Shown piece by piece: positions 12,798 to 18,616 of a DNA stretch of 18,616 nucleotides (positions within the stretch are counted from its first letter, which is position 1; each line of letters opens with the position of its first letter). The notes below the pieces were generated by a model. That model was not told the origin of the DNA, ran no database searches, and worked only from the letters and a program-made list of their open reading frames with translations. The position numbers were made by a program, and so were the translations under genes. This stretch comes from an uncultured Blautia sp. (GTDB lineage Bacteria; Bacillota; Clostridia; Lachnospirales; Lachnospiraceae), in the NCBI GenBank assembly GCA_934426285.1, contig CAKRYE010000038.1, positions 1-18,616 of the forward strand, read 5' to 3'.

Positions 12798-14744
12798 ATG
12801 AAAATACGAAAACGGATTCTGTCAGTGATACTTACTATTGTAACATTGCTTCTGCTTGTACTGGATATTCCTGTGGCAGCAGCAGAGTCAAAAAAGGTAG
12901 ACGTTTTGTTTACCCATGATACCCATTCCCATCTGGACAGCTTTTCAACCATTGTAGAAGGCCAGCAAAAAGAAGTTGGCGGATTTGCCAGGCTGAAAAC
13001 CCTGATGGATGAGAAGCGAAAAGAAAATCCGGATACTCTGGTGCTGGATGGAGGAGATTTTTCTATGGGCACACTAATCCAGACTGTATATGATACAGAG
13101 GCAGCGGAGCTTCGGATGCTGGGGTATTTGGGTTATGATGTGACTACCTTTGGAAATCATGAATTCGACTACCGGTCAGAGGGTCTGGCAAATATGCTGA
13201 AGGCGGCTGTAAATTCCGGCGAGACACTGCCGGAGCTTGTAGTGTGTAATGTGGATTGGGATGCTATGGAGAAAGAGGGCTTAAATGATGGTCAGAAGCA
13301 GATCAAAGAAGCATTTGAAGCCTACGGTGTAAAGGATTATGTGGTGGTTCAAAAGGGCGATACAAAGATAGCAGTAGTTGGCGTATTTGGAAAAGATGCT
13401 CTGGAATGTGCACCTACCTGTGAACTGCTGTTTAAGGACCCGGCAGAGTCAGTAAAGCAGACAGTAGCAGAGATCAAGAAAAATGAAAAAGTAGATATGA
13501 TCGCATGTGTGTCTCATGGCGGAACCTGGGAGGATGAGGATAAGTCAGAGGACGAAATCCTTGCAAAAAAGGTTCCGGAGCTGGATCTTATCATCAGTGG
13601 ACATTCCCACACAGAGCTGAAGGAAGCAATTCAGCATGGGAATACTTATATTGTATCCTGTGGTGAGTACGGACGAAATCTGGGATCACTTTCCATGACA
13701 CAGAAGCAGGACGGACGCTGGGAGATGACCTCCTACGAGTTGATTCCTGTGTCCGATGAGATCAGTCCAGATCAGGCAACACAGAAACGGATTGATGAAT
13801 TAATGGATACCGTAGACACCAATTACCTGGCAGATTTTGGTTACACCAGGGATGAAGTCCTGGCTGAAAATGATGTTGAATTTAACAGCCTGGAAGAAAT
13901 GGGCACAAAGCATGAAGAACTGAATCTTGGCGATATTATGTCTGATGCCTATGTATATGCTGTGGAACATTCAGAATATTTTGATGGAGATCCTGTAGAC
14001 GTAGCGGTGGTTCCGAGCGGAACTGTCCGTGATACCTATACAAAGGGGAATATTACAGTAGAAGATGTTTACAATTCTTTTTCCCTGGGAATCGGAAAAG
14101 ACGGAGTAGCAGGATATCCGCTGATCAATGCTTATCTGACAGGAAAAGAGTTGAAGCTGGCAGCAGAAGTGGATGCTTCTGTTTCAGACTTTATGACAAC
14201 TGCAAGATTATATTGCAGCGGACTGAATTTTACATACAATCCTCATCGAATGATTCTGAACAAAGTGACAGACTGCTATCTGACCAGAGAGGACGGAGAA
14301 CGGATCGAAATCCAGGATGATAAGCTGTATCATGTTGTGACAGACCTGTACACCGGACAAATGCTTGGCTCTGTAATGAAAATGTCATACGGTCTGCTGT
14401 CTCTTGAACCAAAGGACAAGAATGGAAATCCTATTGAAAATCTGGAAGATCAGGCAATTATGGAGGATGGCAGGGAGCTGAAGGCATGGGATGCCATTGC
14501 AAGATATATGCAGTCCTTTGAAGATACAGACGGGGATGGAATTGCCAATGTACCGGAATATTATGCAGCCACACATAACCGTAAGGTTGTAGATGACAGT
14601 AAAAATCTCCTGGATCTGGTGAAAAATCCGAATAAATTCTCAGTGATCATAGTGCTGATCTGCCTGATCTTTATTGTAATAATTGTCGTTATTATAATTC
14701 TGATCCGAAAGCTTGTCCGCAGGGTAAAAAAGAAAAGAATATAA
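12798..14744 (+). CDS. Membrane-anchored 5'-nucleotidase/metallophosphatase (UshA-like)
   Basis: I choose 12798 (648 residues) because AAGGAG lies six bases before this ATG; the ATG two codons earlier touches the ribosome site. A signal peptide ends near VAAA (about 29). The metallophosphoesterase domain shows HDTHSH (40-45), DGGDF (84-88), GNHEFDY (119-125), SHGG (239-242) and GHSH (268-271), all metal-site motifs. The 5'-nucleotidase C-terminal domain has NLGDIMSDA (about 376-384) and PSGTVRDT (about 406-413). Unusually, an EF-hand-like loop DTDGDGIANVPE (576-587) precedes a C-terminal membrane helix (614-637) with a basic tail (RRVKKKRI), replacing the LPxTG anchor found on many relatives. 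It likely dephosphorylates extracellular nucleotides or similar phosphoesters at the cell surface; exact substrate is not readable. Confidence 0.92.
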   Translation: MKIRKRILSVILTIVTLLLLVLDIPVAAAESKKVDVLFTHDTHSHLDSFSTIVEGQQKEVGGFARLKTLMDEKRKENPDTLVLDGGDFSMGTLIQTVYDTEAAELRMLGYLGYDVTTFGNHEFDYRSEGLANMLKAAVNSGETLPELVVCNVDWDAMEKEGLNDGQKQIKEAFEAYGVKDYVVVQKGDTKIAVVGVFGKDALECAPTCELLFKDPAESVKQTVAEIKKNEKVDMIACVSHGGTWEDEDKSEDEILAKKVPELDLIISGHSHTELKEAIQHGNTYIVSCGEYGRNLGSLSMTQKQDGRWEMTSYELIPVSDEISPDQATQKRIDELMDTVDTNYLADFGYTRDEVLAENDVEFNSLEEMGTKHEELNLGDIMSDAYVYAVEHSEYFDGDPVDVAVVPSGTVRDTYTKGNITVEDVYNSFSLGIGKDGVAGYPLINAYLTGKELKLAAEVDASVSDFMTTARLYCSGLNFTYNPHRMILNKVTDCYLTREDGERIEIQDDKLYHVVTDLYTGQMLGSVMKMSYGLLSLEPKDKNGNPIENLEDQAIMEDGRELKAWDAIARYMQSFEDTDGDGIANVPEYYAATHNRKVVDDSKNLLDLVKNPNKFSVIIVLICLIFIVIIVVIIILIRKLVRRVKKKRI

Positions 14745-14746
14745 TA

Positions 14747-14772
14747 GAGGTATGCCATATATAGCATACCTC
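14747..14772 (+). other. Perfect hairpin after the metallophosphatase gene
   Basis: GAGGTATGC (14747-14755) and GCATACCTC (14764-14772) pair perfectly around an 8-base loop, three bases after the stop. There is no T-run on either side, so it is not a standard intrinsic terminator. It may protect the mRNA 3' end or act with another factor. Confidence 0.7.
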
Positions 14773-14811
14773 AGGTCTAAAAAGGAATATGTCAATATCC
14801 CCCCGCAGGGC

Positions 14812-14840
14812 TTACTGGTGCTGCATTTGTCTGCTATCAT
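14812..14840 (+). promoter_or_regulatory. Possible promoter of the peptide ABC operon
   Basis: TTACTG (14812-14817) and TATCAT (14835-14840) are 17 bases apart, with TGC giving an extended -10. It lies 42 bases before the binding-protein start. The match is weak, so the call is tentative; the promoter must lie in this 137-base gap unless there is read-through. Confidence 0.35.
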
Positions 14841-14881
14841 AGAAGTCAGTTACCAATAAAGAAAAAGCGAGGGAACATGAA

Positions 14882-16423
14882 ATGAAAAAGGGCTTATTGA
14901 CAATGGCCGGAGTGCTTCTGACTGTATCACTGGTCAGTGCCGGAACAACAGTGCCTGTACTGGCAGATGAAGAAACAACACTGGTATATGGAAGCGGAGA
15001 TTATACCAGGATCAATCCTGCTATGGATGAACATGGAGAGATCAATATTCTGATCTTCAACGGTTTAACTGCACATGACGGAGATAATCAGGTAGTTCCG
15101 GGACTGGCAGAGAGCTGGGATTTTGATGATGAAACCAATACCTATACATTCCATATGGCAGAAGATGCCAAGTGGCAGGATGGCGAACCTGTGACAGCAG
15201 ATGACGTTAAGTTTACCATCGAAGCAATCATGGATCCGGAAAATGGTTCTGAGAATGCACCCAACTATGAGGATGTAGAGGAGATCAATGTTATTGATGA
15301 TCATACGGTTGCGTTCAAGCTTGAGGACAAAAACGTTGCATTCCTTGACTATATGACAATGGCAGTTCTTCCTAAGCATCTGCTTGAGGGAGAAGATATG
15401 CAGACTTCTGACTTCTTCCGTAATCCGGTAGGAACAGGCCCATATAAGATCGAATCCTGGGATGAGGGACAGGCGATCACACTGGTTAAGAATGAAGATT
15501 ATTTCAAGGGTGAGCCTTCCATCGATAAAGTTGTATTCAAGATCGTACCGGATGACAATGCGAAAGCACTTCAGTTAAAATCCGGAGAACTTGATATGGC
15601 ATTATTAACACCAAAGGATGCGGCTGCTTTTGCAGATGATGATGCATATACATGCTACGATATGAAGACTTCTGATTATCGTGGAATCATGTTTAATTTT
15701 GGAAATGAATACTGGCAGAAAAACCGTGATCTGATCCCGGCAGTATGCTATGGACTTGACCGTCAGGCGATCATCGACGCAGTTATCCTTGGACAGGGAA
15801 TGCCGGCTTATGGACCTCTTCAGAGAAATATCTACAATTATGAAGATGTAGAGCATTATGATTACAATCCTGAAAAAGCAAAAGAAATTCTGGAAGCTGC
15901 AGGATGTGAGATGGGTGATGACGGATTCTACTATCGTGACGGCGAAAAAGTCGGATTTGTGATCAGTGTAAGTGCAGGAGATCAGGTACGTATTGATATG
16001 GCTCAGATTGCAGCACAGGAACTGAAAGAAATCGGCATGGATGTATCAGTAGAGATCCCTGCACAGACAGACTGGGCAGGACAGATGGCATTCCTCATTG
16101 GATGGGGAAGCCCATTTGACGCTGACGACCATACATACAAAGTATTCGGAACAGATAAGGGAGCAAACTACTCCAGTTACTCCAATGCAGACGTTGACAA
16201 GTATCTGACAGAAGCAAGACAGTCAGCTGATCCGGAAGTACGTGCAGAAGCTTATGCTAATTTCCAGAAAGCTCTGGCAGAGGATCCGGCTTACGCAATG
16301 ATCTGCTATATCGATGCAAACTATGTTGCTGACAGCAATATTAAAGGAATCGATCCTGACACAATTATGGGACATCACGGAGTTGGTATCTTCTGGAATG
16401 TAGCAGACTGGACTATCGAATAA
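14882..16423 (+). CDS. Peptide-type ABC transporter substrate-binding protein (SBP_bac_5 family)
   Basis: The 513-residue protein has the fold family of DppA/OppA/NikA. After the signal peptide (hydrophobic 5-20) it shows the usual landmarks: LTAHDGDNQVVPGLAESW, TYTFHMAEDAKWQDGEPVTADDV, NPVGTGPYKI and YDYNPEKAKEILEAAG. The signal has no lipobox cysteine at all; the likely cleavage is after VLA (28) before DEE, so lipid anchoring seems excluded. It captures peptides or a related ligand outside the cell for the permease and ATPases downstream; nickel or a sugar cannot be ruled out. GAGGGA lies before the start. A strong terminator follows, so this gene is probably made in excess over the rest of the operon. 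Confidence 0.94.
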   Translation: MKKGLLTMAGVLLTVSLVSAGTTVPVLADEETTLVYGSGDYTRINPAMDEHGEINILIFNGLTAHDGDNQVVPGLAESWDFDDETNTYTFHMAEDAKWQDGEPVTADDVKFTIEAIMDPENGSENAPNYEDVEEINVIDDHTVAFKLEDKNVAFLDYMTMAVLPKHLLEGEDMQTSDFFRNPVGTGPYKIESWDEGQAITLVKNEDYFKGEPSIDKVVFKIVPDDNAKALQLKSGELDMALLTPKDAAAFADDDAYTCYDMKTSDYRGIMFNFGNEYWQKNRDLIPAVCYGLDRQAIIDAVILGQGMPAYGPLQRNIYNYEDVEHYDYNPEKAKEILEAAGCEMGDDGFYYRDGEKVGFVISVSAGDQVRIDMAQIAAQELKEIGMDVSVEIPAQTDWAGQMAFLIGWGSPFDADDHTYKVFGTDKGANYSSYSNADVDKYLTEARQSADPEVRAEAYANFQKALAEDPAYAMICYIDANYVADSNIKGIDPDTIMGHHGVGIFWNVADWTIE

Positions 16424-16446
16424 TAAAATGAGACAAAGGTTGTGAC

Positions 16447-16472
16447 GGGGGCACTAAAGGTGCCCCCTTTTT
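16447..16472 (+). terminator. Intrinsic terminator between binding protein and ATPase genes
   Basis: GGGGGCAC and GTGCCCCC pair perfectly around TAAAG and are followed by TTTTT. It sits 23 bases after the binding-protein stop and 25 before the next start. As the downstream genes have no clear promoter of their own, partial read-through is likely, lowering ATPase and permease expression relative to the binding protein. Confidence 0.9.
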
Positions 16473-16496
16473 ACACGAGCGGAAAAAGGATTAAAA

Positions 16497-17510
16497 ATGG
16501 AACATTTATTAGAGGTCAAAAATCTTTCAGTCAGCATTGACGGTCCTGCCGGAGAAGTCCAGGCAGTAAGAGATGTGTCTTTTTCATTAAAAAAGGGAGA
16601 GGTGCTGGCTATAGTTGGAGAATCCGGATGCGGGAAGAGTGTGCTTTGCAAAAGTATTATGAAGCTTTTGCCGCCAAGTGCAAAGATTAAAGAGGGCAGC
16701 ATCTGTGTGAACGGACAGGATATCACCTGTTACAGGGAAAAGGAGATGCAGAAACTGCGTGGAAGAGTTTTTTCCATGATCTTTCAGGACCCTATGACTT
16801 CCCTGAATCCAACCATTAAAATTGGAAAACAGATTGGGGAAGCAGTGGTAATCCACAATAAGAAATACACGAAGGAACAGGTAAATAAGAAAGTTCTGGA
16901 GCTTATGGAACTGGTAGATATCTCTCATCCAAAGGAACGATATCACCAGTATCCCTGGCAGTTCTCCGGGGGAATGCGTCAGAGATGTGTGATGGCCATT
17001 GCTCTGGCAGCAGATCCGGATATTTTATTTGCAGATGAACCTATTACTGCACTGGATGTGACCATACAGGCACAGATCCTGGATCTTCTGCGGGAAATAC
17101 AGAGGAAGCTTGGAACAGCTACCATACTGGTATCCCATGATCTGGGAGTGGTTGCACGTGTGGCAGACAGAGTGGCAGTCATGTATGCAGGCAAGATCGT
17201 AGAGATCGGTACAGCAGAGGAAGTGTACTATGATCCCAGACATCCATACACATGGGGACTGATGAGATCACTGCCTGCATTTGCAAATGGAAAAGAAAGC
17301 CTGTACACAATCCCCGGTATGCCGCCTACTTTGATAGATCCGCCAAAAGGTGATGCTTTTGCATGTCGAAATGAATATGCCCTGAATATTGATTATGAAG
17401 AAATGCCGCCTATGTTTAAGATAACAGATACTCATTATGCGGCAACCTGGCTGCTGGATCCAAGAGCACCGCAGATTAAATCACCTATGGGAGGAACAGC
17501 GCATGAGTAA
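16497..17510 (+). CDS. Peptide-type ABC transporter ATPase (DppD/OppD-like)
   Basis: The 337-residue cytoplasmic ATPase has Walker A GESGCGKS (41-48), the Q-loop in [12 protein letters not shown], signature FSGGMRQR (156-163), Walker B ILFADEP (176-182) with ITALD, and the switch His in VSHDLG (214). The oligopeptide C-terminal extension is present ([11 protein letters not shown], 273-283), but the cysteines that usually hold a [4Fe-4S] cluster in DppD/OppD are gone except one: [11 protein letters not shown] (285-295, C290) and HYAATWLLD (313-321) replace the GCPF...RCP...C...CW pattern. It pairs with the next ATPase, whose ATG overlaps its last codons by 8 bases, pointing to translational coupling. 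Confidence 0.94.
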   Translation: MEHLLEVKNLSVSIDGPAGEVQAVRDVSFSLKKGEVLAIVGESGCGKSVLCKSIMKLLPPSAKIKEGSICVNGQDITCYREKEMQKLRGRVFSMIFQDPMTSLNPTIKIGKQIGEAVVIHNKKYTKEQVNKKVLELMELVDISHPKERYHQYPWQFSGGMRQRCVMAIALAADPDILFADEPITALDVTIQAQILDLLREIQRKLGTATILVSHDLGVVARVADRVAVMYAGKIVEIGTAEEVYYDPRHPYTWGLMRSLPAFANGKESLYTIPGMPPTLIDPPKGDAFACRNEYALNIDYEEMPPMFKITDTHYAATWLLDPRAPQIKSPMGGTAHE

Positions 17511-18417
17511 AGAAGTTTTATTGGATGTCAGGCATCTGACTCAGCAGTTTCATCTGACAAAAAAGATCAAGGTAAAGGCTGTAGATGATGTCTCATTTCA
17601 GATCCATAAAGGTGAGATCTTTGGTCTGGTAGGGGAATCCGGTTCAGGAAAGTCCACAGTTGCCAGATGTCTGATGAATATATATCAGCCGGCTCAGGGA
17701 GAAATCTGGTATAAAGATGTAAATATCTGCGACAAAAAGGAATTCAAAAAGCATAAAAAAATGCTGCAGACCCGCCGCCAGATGATATTTCAGGATTCCG
17801 CATCCAGTCTGAACCAGAAAATGAAGGTGTCAGATATTATTACGGAACCAATGAGGATCCAGCATATTACACCTCCGAGAGGAAGCTTTGTGAAGGAAGC
17901 TGCTTTTCAGATGGAATATGTAGGACTTGAGAACAGTTTCCTGGACCGTTATCCATCTGAATTATCAGGGGGACAGAGGCAGCGAGTGGCCATAGCCAGA
18001 TCTCTGTGTATGGAACCGGAATTTCTGGTGGCTGATGAACCTATAGCTTCTCTGGATGTGTCCATACAGGCACAGATTGTTAATCTGTTCCGTCATCTGC
18101 AGGAGGAGCATGGATTTACATTTCTGTTTATTGCCCATGACCTGGCTATGGTTGAGTATCTCTGTGACCGTGTGGGAGTTATGTATCATGGAAAACTGGT
18201 AGAACTGGCACCATCGGAAGAATTGTATTCCAATCCGGTGCACCCTTATACAAAAACATTGCTGTCTGCAATTCCTGTTCCGGACCCGATCAGGGAAAGA
18301 AAAAGAGTTCTGCAGTATTATGATGGCGAAGGAATGGAAAACAGCGTGTGGACAGAAGTGTCACCCGGACATTTTGCAATGCTTCCGGCTGAAGGAAAGG
18401 GGTGCAGTATATCATGA
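17503..18417 (+). CDS. Peptide-type ABC transporter ATPase (DppF/OppF-like)
   Basis: I start at 17503 (304 residues) because GGAGG lies about eight bases upstream and [12 protein letters not shown] matches the usual N-terminus; a longer in-frame start would lie deep in the preceding gene. Motifs: Walker A GESGSGKST (44-52), MIFQDSASSLN, signature LSGGQRQR (154-161), Walker B FLVADEP (174-180) with IASLD, and switch His in AHDLAM (212). HPYTKTLLSAIP (247-258) is the typical end of this family. The tail after about 262 (RERKRVLQYY...) has no cysteine cluster. It forms the heterodimeric motor with the upstream ATPase. Its TGA overlaps the ATG of the permease gene (ATGA). Confidence 0.95.
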   Translation: MSKEVLLDVRHLTQQFHLTKKIKVKAVDDVSFQIHKGEIFGLVGESGSGKSTVARCLMNIYQPAQGEIWYKDVNICDKKEFKKHKKMLQTRRQMIFQDSASSLNQKMKVSDIITEPMRIQHITPPRGSFVKEAAFQMEYVGLENSFLDRYPSELSGGQRQRVAIARSLCMEPEFLVADEPIASLDVSIQAQIVNLFRHLQEEHGFTFLFIAHDLAMVEYLCDRVGVMYHGKLVELAPSEELYSNPVHPYTKTLLSAIPVPDPIRERKRVLQYYDGEGMENSVWTEVSPGHFAMLPAEGKGCSIS

Positions 18418-18616
18418 GACAAAAAAAGTTAGTTTACTATGGTAAAAAATGCCTGATATTCCTGATCTCAGTATTTATATTGTCTGTAGCTGTATTTTAT
18501 GTAGCACGTCTTGCGCCGGGAGATCCGCTGATTTCCTATTATGGCGACCGTACAGAGAAGATGAGTCCGGAAGAACGTGAATGGGCTATGGAGAAACTGG
18601 GGCTGAACGAACCAAT
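18414..18616 (+). CDS. Peptide-type ABC transporter permease (DppB/OppB-like), 5' part
   Basis: Sixty-seven codons are present before the window ends. The start overlaps the previous stop in ATGA, showing tight coupling. The product begins MRQKKLVYYGKKC, has a first membrane helix (about 13-31) followed by VARLAPGDPLISYYG, the conserved RxxPGDP entry of DppB/OppB/NikB permeases, and then EKMSPEERE and EKLGLNEP. This is the first of the two permeases expected; the second would lie beyond the window. Confidence 0.93.
   Translation, partial: MRQKKLVYYGKKCLIFLISVFILSVAVFYVARLAPGDPLISYYGDRTEKMSPEEREWAMEKLGLNEP

Noticed and set aside
12701..13072. Minus-strand 123-codon frame
   Set aside because: It is antisense to the nfo end and the nucleotidase start, and its residues show no family pattern.
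1..18616. A complete mobile element or defence system
   Set aside because: No transposase, integrase, toxin, nuclease-helicase or Cas-like frame was found; the rearrangement scars carry no terminal inverted repeats that I can see.

Overview
The window looks like chromosomal DNA from a low-to-mid GC, Gram-positive anaerobe, most likely a gut Lachnospiraceae (Clostridia). The grounds are strong AGGAGG-type ribosome sites, AGCS and SLC1 amino-acid carriers, a stand-alone FeoA, secreted proteins with Ig-like folds, an MscL with a C-terminal zinc ribbon, and a peptide ABC cassette of a kind common in that family. The genus cannot be fixed from sequence alone. I saw no tRNA, rRNA, CRISPR, transposase or phage gene.

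Layout. (1) 1-157 is the 3' end of an unidentified plus-strand gene, meeting the minus-strand genes at a bidirectional terminator. (2) 215-2791, minus: a promoter with an operator-like palindrome, feoA, a membrane GGDEF-GGDEF*-EAL protein, then an mscL fragment fused directly behind the EAL stop codon. (3) 3007-4667, minus: two small secreted proteins (a duplicated beta-rich domain; an Ig-like domain protein), each with its own terminator. (4) 4801-9039, minus: a membrane protein with two zinc fingers, an SLC1-type symporter with a soluble GHKL/RsbW-like N-terminal domain, and an AGCS sodium:amino-acid symporter. (5) 9209-11631, minus: a polar amino-acid ABC importer (binding protein, permease, ATPase). 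(6) 11907-14744, plus: endonuclease IV and a membrane-anchored 5'-nucleotidase/metallophosphatase. (7) 14882-18616, plus: a peptide-type (Dpp/Opp/Nik) ABC importer (binding protein, terminator, two ATPases, start of the first permease), cut by the window end.

Most of the window concerns uptake of amino acids and peptides. The 5'-nucleotidase may add extracellular nucleotide salvage. FeoA and the c-di-GMP enzyme share a strand without a terminator between them and may be co-transcribed from a promoter that looks metal-regulated.

The most unusual content is (a) the GHKL-like/SLC1 fusion carrier, which lacks the canonical NMDGT motif and the acidic-substrate arginine, next to a two-zinc-finger membrane protein, and (b) a set of rearrangement scars: a truncated mscL behind one EAL gene, a 16-codon fossil of a second EAL gene in the leader of the amino-acid ABC operon, and a partial copy of the AGCS carrier's 3' end about 1 kb from the intact gene. 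No complete new defence or mobile system is visible.
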